From the NCBI RefSeq assembly GCF_009758015.1, contig NZ_WSEL01000009.1:744001-808000 (forward strand): a stretch of DNA of 64,000 bases. The letters run 5' to 3'. The notes below the pieces were generated by a model that was not told the DNA's origin, did not search any database, and saw only the letters and a list, made by a program, of their open reading frames with translations. The stretch is from Ramlibacter pinisoli. GTDB taxonomy: Bacteria; Pseudomonadota; Gammaproteobacteria; Burkholderiales; Burkholderiaceae_C. Shown piece after piece: positions 26,124-36,134 of the stretch. How positions within the stretch are numbered: the first letter of the stretch is position 1; every line of letters starts with the position of its first letter. A program made the translations under genes and the position numbers.

Positions 26124-26610
26124 GCGAACTCCTGCAGGTACTTGAAGGGGACATCCCCGGCCCGGCGTCATCCGCTTGCTCGCCATCGACTGCCGGCGGG
26201 GCTGCGTGCAATCTAGGCCTCGGCGGATGGGCGCGCACCTGCAGCCTCCGATGGATTTGGGGAGGACCCATCCGCGCCGAGCCAGATCGGTGTCAGTCTG
26301 CGGGCCGGTCGTCCGCGCGCCGGGCAGCGAGCAGCACGGCCGTGCACAAGCGGCGCCCCGCAAGCGAAATCAATCGGTTCTTGGACCGCGAGCGACGCGT
26401 CCGGTGTGTCGTGCGTGTGTGCGCGTCCGCGGCGAGCGGGCCGTCACGTTTGCTGGTATCTGTGCGCGATGGACACCATTGGCCCGCGTGACGACGGCCA
26501 GGTGGATGTCCGCTCGCGCGGCCGGCGAGCGGCAAAAGGCCGCAGCTGCTCACGCAACTGCGGCCCGTGCACGCGATGAGAGGGTTCGGGGAAGGGCCCG
26601 TGGCCGAAGG
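26124..26610. other. 487-bp intergenic region
   Basis: I see no convincing gene here. It must hold the promoter of the multicopper oxidase-Sco operon on its left side and contains the terminator of the response-regulator gene on its right side (26538-26565). A GT-alternating stretch (GTGTGTCGTGCGTGTGTGCG) lies near 26404-26423. An 86-codon minus-strand frame is Arg-rich and not supported. Confidence 0.6.
26538..26565 (-). terminator. Rho-independent terminator of the response-regulator gene
   Basis: GGCCGCAG and CTGCGGCC form a perfect 8-bp stem with a 12-nt loop. On the minus strand the stem is directly followed by TTTT. It lies 45 bases after the stop of the leftward response-regulator gene. 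Confidence 0.7.
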
Positions 26611-27405
26611 CTAGATCAGGCCCCAGCTGCTCGCGCAGCTGACGGCCTGGGCACGCGACTTGACGTGCAGCTTCTGGTACATGTTCTTGACGTGCGAGTT
26701 GACCGTCGTGCAGCTGATGGCGAGGCGCTGGCCGATTTCGACGCTGGTCAGGCCGCTGGCGATCATCTTGAGCACCTCGAGCTCCCGCTCGGAGAGCTTG
26801 ATGCGCACGACCTGGCCTGGGGACAACCCTAGTTCCGTGGCGGCGCGGCCACGGCCGAGCTGGAGCAGCAGGCGGCGGGAAACCGACGGCGTGACCGAGG
26901 CGCCGCCGTTGGCCACCTGGAGCACGGCCTGCACGAAGCTCACGAACCAGGAATCCTTGACCACGAAGCCGGCCGCGCCCAGGTCGAACGCCCGCATCGC
27001 ATCGTCGTCACTGTCCAGCCGCGACAGGACCACCACCTCCGCCGGCGGGCGCAGTGCCCGGGCCTGCGAGATCAGCTCCAGGCCCAACCCATCCTCGAGG
27101 TGCATGTCGACCAGCAGCACGTCGCAGGGTTCGTCGCGCAGCAACCGGCGACCGTCGCGCAGCGACCCGGCCTGGCCCGAGACCACCGTGCGGGTGTCGC
27201 CCATCAACTCCTGTGCAACGACGCCGCGCAGGTGGGGGTCGCTGTCGATCACGTGGACGCGAACCGGGGCCCCCGGCTGCCCGCTCATCGACTCGGGCCA
27301 CACGCAAGGTGGGTTGCGGAAGATCGAGAAGCCACCCGTGCGCCCCTTGGACTGCATGCCGTTCCCTCCGGCGACCCTGAACGTCATTCGACTGTCTTCG
27401 CTCAT
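26611..27405 (-). CDS. NarL/FixJ-type response regulator with LuxR HTH
   Basis: A 264-residue response regulator. A 45-residue N-terminal extension precedes the receiver domain, which has VIDSDPH, phospho-acceptor Asp100 in VDMHLEDG, and VVKDSW with the conserved lysine. The C-terminal LuxR HTH has LSERELEVLKMIASGLTSVEIG and NSHVKNMYQKL. ATG 27405 has a strong GAGGAG site; ATG 27288 would remove the extension. It is divergent from the giant RTX peroxidase across 484 bp, so it may control that secretion locus. No kinase gene adjoins it. Confidence 0.9.
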   Translation of the reverse strand: MSEDSRMTFRVAGGNGMQSKGRTGGFSIFRNPPCVWPESMSGQPGAPVRVHVIDSDPHLRGVVAQELMGDTRTVVSGQAGSLRDGRRLLRDEPCDVLLVDMHLEDGLGLELISQARALRPPAEVVVLSRLDSDDDAMRAFDLGAAGFVVKDSWFVSFVQAVLQVANGGASVTPSVSRRLLLQLGRGRAATELGLSPGQVVRIKLSERELEVLKMIASGLTSVEIGQRLAISCTTVNSHVKNMYQKLHVKSRAQAVSCASSWGLI

Positions 27406-27889
27406 CACGATTCTCCTCGTCACATCGCTCGCGAGCGCAAAGGTAGGGGCGGGGTCAATACGGCGTCTGTACGCCAACGAACATTGGCGCAAATTTGCTG
27501 GGCGTTTTTTTCGGGCCCTCCGTTGCTGTCGAGTACCGACTCGATTCATTACGCCTCACGCAGATGGTGACCTCGCGCAAGCGCCTCCCCCATTCGGCCG
27601 ACCCCCGCCGTCCTCGCCAAACCGTCTCGCGCGCTAGCAGGTTGATAGCACTCTTCGGCAGTCCCGCCTGACCGTCGCGTTCGATCGACGGGGTCCTGCG
27701 CATGTGCGTCGCCGATGCGTCGCGGGCAACAGCTGGTTGCTTACGTTTGGCCCCCGCATGCGCCGATCGGGGCCGTCGTCAGCACAAGAAGTGGGGATTG
27801 AACGACCTCGGTGCGCCTACCAGCATGACCTGCACTCTCCCGAGGCCGACTTCCGCGCCCTGCTCTTCAACCTTCACAGAAAGAAAGCC
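27406..27889. promoter_or_regulatory. Divergent control region between response regulator and RTX peroxidase
   Basis: This 484-bp region is locally AT-richer than the genes and has no convincing coding sequence. It holds three inverted repeats: CGCTCGCGAGCG (27426-27437, perfect), GCAAATTTGC (27489-27498, perfect) and CGAGT-ACCG-ACTCG (27530-27543). A run of seven T lies at 27505-27511. These are candidate binding sites for the adjacent response regulator. Promoter positions cannot be fixed by eye. Confidence 0.4.
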
Positions 27890-30800
27890 ATGGCCACCAC
27901 CCCGCAGTACAACTTCACCGTCACCCTCGACGACCTGTCCTTCATCCTCAAGCAGATCAAGATCGCGGAGGCGACGACGCTTCCCAACGGACAGATCGAC
28001 GGCGCCGCTCTGGCAGCTGCAGTCGGCAGCCCCCTGCTGCCGAACGGCCTGCGCACGGTGGACGGCACCTGGAACAACCTGCTGCCGGGCATGGAGCGGC
28101 TGGGCGCGGCCGACAACGTCATGCCGCGGCTGGTGCCGGTCAACCTGCAGGGTCCCTACGCGACCCCGACGACGACCGCAAGCGGGTTCCTGCCCGCCAA
28201 CTCGGTCATCGACCCGCAGCCGCGCATCATCAGCAACCTGATCGTCGACCAGACGGCCAGCAACTTCGCGGCGATCATCGCGGCCGACGACCGCGCCGCC
28301 AACAGCACCTTCCCCGGGCTGGACACGGTCCAGGTGACGGAGAACGGCACCCTGTTCATCCCCAACCAGTCACCCGACATCGGCCTGTCCGCCCCGTTCA
28401 ACGGCGTCATGACGTTCTTCGGCCAGTTCTTCGACCACGGGCTGGACCTCATCACCAAGGGCAACGGCCTGGTGTTCGTGCCGCTGATGCCCGACGACCC
28501 CCTCTACGTCGAGGGCAGCCCGACCAACTTCATGGTGCTGTCGCGCGCCGTGGATTCCGTCGGGCCGGGCCCGGACGGCGTGCTGGGCACCGGTGACGAT
28601 GACCCGAACGCCCACACCAACACGACAACACCGTTCGTCGACCAGAACCAGACCTACACCTCGCACCCGTCCCACCAGGTGTTCCTGCGCGAATACGAGC
28701 TGGTGCCGACCGGCACGGACGGCCACCTGGCCCCCGCGTCCACCGGCAACCTGCTGTCGGGCGACTACGGGCTGGGCACCTGGGGCGACGTGAAGACCCA
28801 GGCCGCCGAGATGCTGGGCATCCAGCTCACCGACCAGGACGTGTTCAACGTCCCCCTGGTGGCCACCGACCGCTACGGCAACTTCATTCCCGGCACGAAC
28901 GGCTTCGCCCAGATCGTCACGGCGCACGGCCTGGTCGAGGCGAACCCGAGCGACAACGGCGGGCAGGGGACGCTGCTGCCACCCGACACCTTCCGCACCG
29001 ACCACCAGTTCCTGATCGACATCGCCCACAACGCGGTGCCGACGAACGACTTCGGCGCGGTCCTGGCGCCCGATGCCGACAACGTCACCGGCGGCGTTCC
29101 CAACCCCAACTATGACCCGACCCGGCCGGCCAGCGTCGACAACCCCCTCTTCCTGCCACAGGCGGCCGGCACCTACGACAACGAGACGCTGGACCGCCAC
29201 TACGCCACGGGCGACGGGCGCGGCAACGAGAACATCGGCCTGACGACCATGCACGCCATCTTCCATTCGGAACATGACCGGCTGGTGGCGGCGTACAAGG
29301 ACACCATCCTGGGCTCGGGCGACACCGCCCTCATCAACGAATGGCTGGCCACCCCGCTCGCGGCGGGCCGGGACCTCACGCTGAACCCGCTCACCCAGGC
29401 CGAGATCGACGGCCTGGCCTGGAATGGCGACCGGCTGTTCCAGGCCGGCCGCTTCGTGACCGAGATGCAGTACCAGCACCTGGTCTTCGAGGAATTCGCC
29501 CGCGGCGTGGCCCCCACGGTCGACCCGTTCGTGTTTTCCAACTCGCCCACCCTCGACCCGGCGATCGTGGAAGAGTTCGCCAACGTGGTGTACCGGTTCG
29601 GCCACTCGATGCTGACCGAGACCGTCGCGCGCCTGGACCCCACGCTGGCGGCCAGTGACATCGGGCTGATCCAGGCCTTCCTGAACCCGGTCGAGTTCAC
29701 CATGGACGGCACGCTGACCCAGGAAGAGGCCATCGGCAGCGTCATCCGCGGGATGTCGCGCCAGGTGGGCAACGAGATCGACGAGTTCATCACCGAGGCG
29801 CTGCGCAACAACCTGGTCGGCCTGCCGCTGGACCTGGCCACGCTGAACATGTCCCGCGCCCGGGAGACCGGCGCGCCGACCTTCAACGAGGCGCGGGCGG
29901 TGTTCTACGAACAGACCGGCGATTCGCAGTTCGCCCCCTACACGAGCTGGGCGGACCTGGCGCCCCACCTGAAGAATCCGGCATCGATCATCAACTTCAT
30001 CGCCGCCTACGGGCAGCACGAGTCGATCCTCACGGCGACCACGCTCGAGGAAAAGCGCGACGCGGCCTTCGACCTCGTGATGGGCGTACCGGGTGAAACC
30101 GCGGCGCAGCGGACGGCACGGATGGACTTCCTGCATGGCACCGGCACCTGGAATGCGGACGCATCGGGCCTGAACGACGTCGACTTCTGGGTCGGCGGCC
30201 TGGCCGAGGCCAAGCTGGAGTTCGGCGGGATGCTTGGCCCGACCTTCAACTACGTGTTCGAGAACCAGATGGAGAACCTGCAGAACGGCGACCGGTTCTA
30301 CTACCTCAGCCGCACGCAGGGCCTCAACCTGCTCAATGAACTGGAGGCCAACTCCTTCTCCGCACTGGCCATGCGCAACAGCGACCTGGGCATGGACGGC
30401 AACACCACCCACCTGCCCGGCATGCTGTTCGCCACCCCGAGCTACACGCTGGAGATGGACCAGTCGCTGCAACGAACCGGCATCCTGGGCCCGGATGGGG
30501 TCACGATGAACGGCGACCCGACGCGCGGCAACCCCTTCCTCGACGCCTTCAACCCGCTGGTGGTGCGCGTGGCGGCCCACCTGGACAACGACGGCGACGG
30601 CATCTTCGACGACGGCGGCGTCCTGAGCTACGCCTACGACGGCGGCGACCACGTGGTGCTGGGCGGCACCGCCGGCGACGACTTCATCTATGGCGGCCGC
30701 GGCATGGACACCATCTGGGGCGATGCCGGCAATGACCGCATCGATGCCGGCGACGAGGCCGACCAGGTGCACGGCGGCGATGGCGACGACATCATCACCG

Positions 30801-33800
30801 ACCACGGCACGGTGGCCGGCGGCGCCGACTTCCTGCGCGGCGACGAAGGCAACGACGTCATCAGCGGCGGCGCCGGCAACGACGTGCTGTTCGGCGGCGG
30901 CGGCAGCGACTTCATCTACACCGGCAACGACTTCACCGAGGTCTTCGCCGGCCGCGGCGACGACTTCATCCTGGGCGGCAACGGTCCCGACGGCCTGATG
31001 GGCAACGAGGGCGACGACTGGATCGAGGGCGGCGAAGGATTCGACGGCCTGTCGGGCGAGAACTCGCAGCTGTTCTTCAACAGCACCATCATCGGCCACG
31101 ACGTGCTCAACGGCAACGGCAACGACACCGACTACGACGGCGAGTCGGGCGACGACATCATGATCCAGGGGCCCGGCATCCAGCGCAGCAACGGCATGTT
31201 CGGCTTCGACTGGGCGTCGCACAAGGGCGACGTCGGGAACGCCAACTCCGACCTGGGCATCCCGATCTTCAACTCGCAGGAGCCGTTCACCCTGCGCGAC
31301 CGCTTCGATTCCGTCGAAGGCCTGTCCGGCTGGAACGGCGACGACATCCTGGTGGGCGCCTCGGCCCTCAAGGGCGCGGCAGGCGGCGCGGGCGCCGGGC
31401 CGGGCAATCCACCGGACGAGAGCGACCTGAAGTCGCAGAACGTGGCCCTGATCGACGGCTTCGCCGAGCTGCTGGGCATGACGCAGCAAGATGTCGAGGC
31501 GCTGGCGTTCAACACCTCGGTCATCGACGTCACCCTCGGCGCCGAAGTCATCATCGGCGGCGCCGGCAGCGACACCATCACCGGCAACCTGGGCAACGAC
31601 TACCTCGACGGCGATGCCTGGCTGAACACGCGCATCCGGGTGACGAACACCGCCACCGACGCGAACACCCAGGCCAACGAGCTGCTCTCCGTGGACAGCA
31701 TGACCGAGCTGACCTCCCGCATGGTGAGCGGCGAGATCAACCCCGGCCAGCTGCACATCGTGCGCGAGATCCTGCAGTCGGAGACGGCCGCAACGGACGT
31801 CGACACCGCGGTCTACCACGGCGACTTCATCGACTACACGCTGACGTCCAACACCAACGGCACGGTCACGGTGGCGCACACCACCGTGCAGGCGGGGGTC
31901 CTTGACGACGGCATCGACCAGATCCGCAACTTCGAGCGGGCGCAGTTCGCCGACCGGACCGTGGCACTGGTCAACGTGGCCCCGGAGATCCTGTCGTTTG
32001 GTGGCGCCGCCTCGTTCACCGTGCAGCGGCCCGAGAACGACTCCTTCGTGGCCTTCATCGACGCCACGGACGCCAACGTCACCGACGGCATCCTGTTCCC
32101 CGACCAGGTGCTCAGCTACTCGCTGTTCGGGGACGATGCCACCCGGTTCCAGATCGACCAGCTGTCCGGCCTGCTGAGCTTCGTCGCGGCGCCCAACTTC
32201 GAGGTCGCCACCGACCTCGACAACGACAACGTGTACGACGTGATCGTGCGGGTCAGCGACGGCTCGCTCTTCGACGAGCAGGCGCTGGCGATCGAGGTGA
32301 TCAACGCCGACGATGCGGTCACGGGCTCCATCCACCTGAGCGTCGGCAGCCAGACGAACACGGCGGCCACCCTGGCCGCGGCCAGCACGCTGGCCGACGA
32401 GGACGCGGCCGGTCCGCTGACCACGACGCTGCAGTGGCAACGGTTCGACACGGCGACCAACACCTGGGTCGACATTGCGGCGGCGACGGGCAGCACCCTG
32501 GCCAACCAGGCCGGCGTGACGGAACGGGTCGTCACCCAGTACACCGACGCCTTCGGCACGCACACGATCACGTCGGTCGAGACCGCCGTCGTCGGCACCA
32601 GCGGCAACAACAACCTGACCGGAACGGCCGGCAGCGACATCATCCTGGGCCTGGGCGGCAACGACACCCTGAACGGCGGCGCCGGTGACGACCTGGTGGA
32701 CGGCGGCGCGGGCAACGACACGCTGGTGGCGGCGGCCGGCGACGGCAACGACACCCTGGTCGGCGGCGCCGGGACGGACACCTACACCCTGGCCGCGACG
32801 ACCGCGGCCGCCGTGGTGAACCTCACGACGGGCACGGCGACCAGCGCCCAGATCGGCGCCGATACGCTGAGCGGCGTCGAGAACGTCACCGGCAGCCAGG
32901 GTGGCGACACCATCACCGACAGCACGGCGGCGAACGTGCTGATCGGCGGCGGCGGCCAGGACACCTTCATCATGGTGGGCGACAACGTCCGCGACACGAT
33001 CGACGGCGTGGGCGCCGGCAACACGGTCGACTACTCGGCCGCCACCGCCAACCTCACGGTGGCGCTGAACAACAACAACGCGGTCGTCGGCGGCACGGGC
33101 ACCACCGCCGCCACCAGCGACATCGTCACCAACGTCGACAACTTCATCGGCGGCTCGGGCAACGACAACATCACCGGCAACGGTGCTGCGAACGTGCTGA
33201 CCGGCGGCGGCGGCAACGACACCCTGACCGGGCTCGGCGGCGCCGACAACCTGATCGGCGGCGCCGGCAACGACACGCTGGTGGCGAGCGTCAACGACGG
33301 CAACGACACCATGAACGGCGGCGCCGGGACGGACACCTATGTCCTGGCGAATACCACCGCCGCGGCCAACGTCAACCTGACCACCGGGGTGTCGACCAGC
33401 GGCCAGACGGGGACCGACTCGCTGACCAACATCGAGAACGTCACCGGCAGCCAGGGCGGCGACACCATCACCGACAGCAGCGTGGCCAACGTGCTGACGG
33501 GCGGCGGCGGTGCCGACACCTTCGTGATGACCAACGACAACGTCCGCGACACGGTGGACGGCGCCGGCGGCTCCAACACGGTCGACTACTCGGCGTCCAC
33601 GGCCAACCTCAACGTCACGTTGGGCACCAATGCCGTGGTGGGCAACAGCGGGACCAGCGCCGGGACCTCCGACGTGATCTCGAACATCGACAACTTCACC
33701 GGCGGCAGCGGCAACGACAACGTCACGGGCAACGGCAACGCCAACGTGCTGGTGGGTAACGGCGGCAACGACACGCTGACCGGACTCGGCGGCGCCGACA

Positions 33801-34231
33801 CCCTGAACGGCGGCGCCGGTAACGACACCCTGAGCGGCGGCAACGGCGGCGACACGCTGATCGGCGGGGCCGGTGTCGACAGCCTGACCGGCGGCGGCGG
33901 CGCGGACGTGTTCGACTTCAACGCCACCACCGACTCGGGCGTCGGCGCGGGGAACCGGGACATCGTGCAGGACTTCGCCACCGGCACGGACGACCTGGAC
34001 TTCTCGACCATCGATGCCAACACCGGCGCCGGCGGCAACCAGGCGTTCGCCTTCAGTGGCGTCGAGGGGGCGGCGATCACGGGGGCGGGGCAGCTGCGGT
34101 ACGACGTCCAGGGCGTCGCGCCCAACGAAACCACGCTGGTGAATGCCAACGTGAACGCCAACGTGGCGCCCGACATGCAGGTGCAGCTGGTCGGCCAGCA
34201 GAACCTCACGGCCGCGGACGTCGTGGCCTGA
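27890..34231 (+). CDS. Giant secreted haem peroxidase with RTX calcium-binding repeats
   Basis: A 2113-residue secreted protein. An animal-type haem peroxidase domain (about residues 110-870) has the distal motif FFGQFFDHGLDL (Asp182, His183) and the proximal motif VYRFGHSML (His572). RTX repeats follow (about 920-1060; GGAGNDVLFGGGGSD type), then a cadherin-like domain (about 1360-1480), a second RTX block (about 1570-2000) with two 185-residue tandem modules, and a serralysin-like C-terminus (GADVFDF to the end) that serves as type I secretion signal. There is no N-terminal signal peptide. ATG 27890 was chosen from the family-like start and AGAAAG upstream. Genes for its export machinery follow. 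It resembles bacterial peroxicin/PehA-like proteins. Confidence 0.9.
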   Translation: MATTPQYNFTVTLDDLSFILKQIKIAEATTLPNGQIDGAALAAAVGSPLLPNGLRTVDGTWNNLLPGMERLGAADNVMPRLVPVNLQGPYATPTTTASGFLPANSVIDPQPRIISNLIVDQTASNFAAIIAADDRAANSTFPGLDTVQVTENGTLFIPNQSPDIGLSAPFNGVMTFFGQFFDHGLDLITKGNGLVFVPLMPDDPLYVEGSPTNFMVLSRAVDSVGPGPDGVLGTGDDDPNAHTNTTTPFVDQNQTYTSHPSHQVFLREYELVPTGTDGHLAPASTGNLLSGDYGLGTWGDVKTQAAEMLGIQLTDQDVFNVPLVATDRYGNFIPGTNGFAQIVTAHGLVEANPSDNGGQGTLLPPDTFRTDHQFLIDIAHNAVPTNDFGAVLAPDADNVTGGVPNPNYDPTRPASVDNPLFLPQAAGTYDNETLDRHYATGDGRGNENIGLTTMHAIFHSEHDRLVAAYKDTILGSGDTALINEWLATPLAAGRDLTLNPLTQAEIDGLAWNGDRLFQAGRFVTEMQYQHLVFEEFARGVAPTVDPFVFSNSPTLDPAIVEEFANVVYRFGHSMLTETVARLDPTLAASDIGLIQAFLNPVEFTMDGTLTQEEAIGSVIRGMSRQVGNEIDEFITEALRNNLVGLPLDLATLNMSRARETGAPTFNEARAVFYEQTGDSQFAPYTSWADLAPHLKNPASIINFIAAYGQHESILTATTLEEKRDAAFDLVMGVPGETAAQRTARMDFLHGTGTWNADASGLNDVDFWVGGLAEAKLEFGGMLGPTFNYVFENQMENLQNGDRFYYLSRTQGLNLLNELEANSFSALAMRNSDLGMDGNTTHLPGMLFATPSYTLEMDQSLQRTGILGPDGVTMNGDPTRGNPFLDAFNPLVVRVAAHLDNDGDGIFDDGGVLSYAYDGGDHVVLGGTAGDDFIYGGRGMDTIWGDAGNDRIDAGDEADQVHGGDGDDIITDHGTVAGGADFLRGDEGNDVISGGAGNDVLFGGGGSDFIYTGNDFTEVFAGRGDDFILGGNGPDGLMGNEGDDWIEGGEGFDGLSGENSQLFFNSTIIGHDVLNGNGNDTDYDGESGDDIMIQGPGIQRSNGMFGFDWASHKGDVGNANSDLGIPIFNSQEPFTLRDRFDSVEGLSGWNGDDILVGASALKGAAGGAGAGPGNPPDESDLKSQNVALIDGFAELLGMTQQDVEALAFNTSVIDVTLGAEVIIGGAGSDTITGNLGNDYLDGDAWLNTRIRVTNTATDANTQANELLSVDSMTELTSRMVSGEINPGQLHIVREILQSETAATDVDTAVYHGDFIDYTLTSNTNGTVTVAHTTVQAGVLDDGIDQIRNFERAQFADRTVALVNVAPEILSFGGAASFTVQRPENDSFVAFIDATDANVTDGILFPDQVLSYSLFGDDATRFQIDQLSGLLSFVAAPNFEVATDLDNDNVYDVIVRVSDGSLFDEQALAIEVINADDAVTGSIHLSVGSQTNTAATLAAASTLADEDAAGPLTTTLQWQRFDTATNTWVDIAAATGSTLANQAGVTERVVTQYTDAFGTHTITSVETAVVGTSGNNNLTGTAGSDIILGLGGNDTLNGGAGDDLVDGGAGNDTLVAAAGDGNDTLVGGAGTDTYTLAATTAAAVVNLTTGTATSAQIGADTLSGVENVTGSQGGDTITDSTAANVLIGGGGQDTFIMVGDNVRDTIDGVGAGNTVDYSAATANLTVALNNNNAVVGGTGTTAATSDIVTNVDNFIGGSGNDNITGNGAANVLTGGGGNDTLTGLGGADNLIGGAGNDTLVASVNDGNDTMNGGAGTDTYVLANTTAAANVNLTTGVSTSGQTGTDSLTNIENVTGSQGGDTITDSSVANVLTGGGGADTFVMTNDNVRDTVDGAGGSNTVDYSASTANLNVTLGTNAVVGNSGTSAGTSDVISNIDNFTGGSGNDNVTGNGNANVLVGNGGNDTLTGLGGADTLNGGAGNDTLSGGNGGDTLIGGAGVDSLTGGGGADVFDFNATTDSGVGAGNRDIVQDFATGTDDLDFSTIDANTGAGGNQAFAFSGVEGAAITGAGQLRYDVQGVAPNETTLVNANVNANVAPDMQVQLVGQQNLTAADVVA
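32714..33820 (+). repeat. Two tandem 185-codon modules within the RTX gene
   Basis: Unit 1 (32714-33268) and unit 2 (33269-33820) are 555 and 552 bp. Both begin NDTLVA, include GNDT..GGAGTDTY, ENVTGSQGGDTITDS, NVRDT, NTVDYSA and end in NDTLTGLGGAD. DNA as well as protein is closely similar, so the duplication looks recent. Each module alternates RTX nonapeptides with a beta-strand-rich spacer. Confidence 0.8.
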
Positions 34232-34328
34232 ACCGGGACGCGCCGTGGAAGGCTCCCTCGGGGGCCCGCCACGGCGCCGCGCCGGCCACAAGAGGTCCCA
34301 GGACTGACCCCACCAGACGGAGAAAACC

Positions 34329-36122
34329 ATGCCCAACCCCACCCCCAGCTGGAAGCAAGGCGAGCTCGCCCAGGCGCTGCTCGCCTTCCGGGGCGCCTTC
34401 CTGACCGTCGGCGCGTTCAGCGCCATCCTCAACCTGCTCATGCTGGCGCCATCGCTGTACATGCTGCAGGTCTACGACCGGGTGCTCGCCAGCCGCAACC
34501 AGATCACGCTCCTGATGCTCACGCTGATGATCGTCGGCGCGTTCGTCTTCATGGGCGTGCTGGAGTTCGTGCGCAGCATGGTGCTGGTGCGTGTCGGCAG
34601 CCGGCTGGACATGCGCCTGAACAAGCGGGTCTACACGGCCGCCTTCGAGCAGAACCTGCGCCAGGCCGGCGGCAATGCCGGCCAGTCCCTGCAGGACCTG
34701 TCGGCCGTGCGCCAGTTCCTCACCGGCAACGGCCTGTTCGCCTTCTTCGACGCGCCGTGGTTCCCGATCAACCTGGCCGTCATCTTCCTGTTCAGCCCGC
34801 CGCTCGGGCTGTTCGCCCTGTGCGGCACGGTGGTCCTGGTGGGGCTGACGGTGCTCAACGAGGTGGTGACGCGCAAGACGCTGGCCGAGGCCACCAACCT
34901 CTCGGTGGCGGCCAACCAGCAGGCCACCAACAACCTGCGCAACGCGGAAGTCATCGAGGCCATGGGCATGCTGCCCAACCTGATGTCGCGCTGGTTCGCG
35001 ACCCATGCGCGCTACCTGCAACTGCAGGCCCAGGCCAGCGAGAAGTCCGGGATGATCACAGCCACCGCCAAGTTCGTGCGGCTCGCCATGCAGTCGCTGA
35101 TCCTGGGGTTCGGGGCCTTGCTGGTGCTCGACAACCAGATGACCGGCGGGATGATGGTGGTTTCCTCCATCCTCATGGGCCGCACGCTCCAGCCCGTGGA
35201 GCAGGTGCTGGGCGTGTGGCGCACCTGGGCCAGCACGCGCGGTGCCTGGCAACGGCTGCATGCGCTGCTGTCGTCCAACCCGCCCCGCCGCACCGGGATG
35301 CCGCTGCCGGCGCCCGTGGGCCGCCTGTCGGTCGAATCCGTGACAGCCGGCCCGCCCGGCGCCTCGGTGGCCACCGTGCGGCAGGTGCGCTTCGCGCTCG
35401 AACCCGGCGACGTGCTGGGCGTCATCGGCCCGAGCGGCGCCGGCAAGTCGACGCTGGCCCGCCTGCTGGTGGGCGTCTGGCCGGCGGCCGCCGGATCGGT
35501 CCGCCTGGACGGCGCCGACGTCTACCTGTGGGCGAAGGACGAACTGGGGCCGGCGGTGGGCTACCTGCCCCAGGACGTGGAGCTGTTCGCCGGCACCATC
35601 GGCGAGAACATCGCGCGCTTCGGCGCGCTCGACGCCGAGAAGGTGGTGCGGGCGGCCAAGCGCTGCGGCGTGCACGAGATGATCCTGCAGTTCTCCCGCG
35701 GGTACGACACCCCGCTGGGCGACGGCGGCGCCGGCCTGTCAGGCGGCCAGCGCCAGCGCATCGGCCTGGCCCGTGCCATGTACGGCGACCCCGCGCTGCT
35801 GGTGCTGGACGAGCCCAACTCCAACCTCGACGACCCCGGCGAGCGCGCCCTGGTCGAGGCCATCGTCGAATTGCGGGCCATCGGCAAGACCATCGTGATG
35901 GTCACCCACCGGGGCAGCGCGGTCGGCGTCACCAACAAGCTGCTGGTCCTGCGCGCCGGGGCGGTCGAGATGTTCGGCCCCACCGCCAAGGTCCTGACCG
36001 ACCTGGCCACCCGCCAGGAGCAGCTCAAGCCCCAGACCCCATCCCATCGCCCGGCGACGGACGTCGCCCGCCCGGCCACGGCGCCCTCCGCGGCCAACGG
36101 CACCAACAACACCCGAACCTGA
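34329..36122 (+). CDS. Type I secretion system permease/ATPase (PrtD-like)
   Basis: A 597-residue ABC exporter. The N-terminal transmembrane domain (about residues 20-310) starts FRGAFLTVGAFSAILNLLML, typical of the PrtD/AprD group. The nucleotide-binding domain has Walker A GPSGAGKST (Lys373), the Q-loop LPQDVELF, signature LSGGQRQR and Walker B LLVLDEPNSNLD. It would power export of the RTX peroxidase encoded 97 bp upstream, through the adaptor and channel encoded next. It has no peptidase C39 domain, fitting RTX-type substrates. GGAGA precedes the ATG. The C-terminal 35 residues are a Pro/Ala/Thr-rich tail. Confidence 0.95.
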   Translation: MPNPTPSWKQGELAQALLAFRGAFLTVGAFSAILNLLMLAPSLYMLQVYDRVLASRNQITLLMLTLMIVGAFVFMGVLEFVRSMVLVRVGSRLDMRLNKRVYTAAFEQNLRQAGGNAGQSLQDLSAVRQFLTGNGLFAFFDAPWFPINLAVIFLFSPPLGLFALCGTVVLVGLTVLNEVVTRKTLAEATNLSVAANQQATNNLRNAEVIEAMGMLPNLMSRWFATHARYLQLQAQASEKSGMITATAKFVRLAMQSLILGFGALLVLDNQMTGGMMVVSSILMGRTLQPVEQVLGVWRTWASTRGAWQRLHALLSSNPPRRTGMPLPAPVGRLSVESVTAGPPGASVATVRQVRFALEPGDVLGVIGPSGAGKSTLARLLVGVWPAAAGSVRLDGADVYLWAKDELGPAVGYLPQDVELFAGTIGENIARFGALDAEKVVRAAKRCGVHEMILQFSRGYDTPLGDGGAGLSGGQRQRIGLARAMYGDPALLVLDEPNSNLDDPGERALVEAIVELRAIGKTIVMVTHRGSAVGVTNKLLVLRAGAVEMFGPTAKVLTDLATRQEQLKPQTPSHRPATDVARPATAPSAANGTNNTRT

Positions 36123-36134
36123 AAGAGGCACACC

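Noticed and set aside
26293..26553. 86-codon minus-strand frame between the multicopper oxidase and the response regulator
   Set aside because: It overlaps the terminator hairpin and its product lacks any recognisable feature.
27489..27511. GCAAATTTGC followed by seven T as an intrinsic terminator
   Set aside because: The palindrome has no loop and is AT-rich in its centre, so it cannot form a stable hairpin; it is better viewed as a possible binding site.
27455..27703. 82-codon minus-strand frame in the divergent control region
   Set aside because: It has no ribosome site, an Arg-rich low-complexity product and no recognisable domain.
30660..33900. Repetitive DNA that could be taken for a CRISPR array or satellite
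   Set aside because: The period is 27 bp in coding frame and encodes GGxGxDxLx nonapeptides, so it is RTX coding sequence.
28370..34462. A 2030-codon open frame on the minus strand across the RTX peroxidase gene
   Set aside because: It is antisense to a gene with clear domains. High GC and Gly/Asp-rich codons leave the opposite frame without stops, and its product is an Arg/Gly/His/Val-rich composition with no domain.
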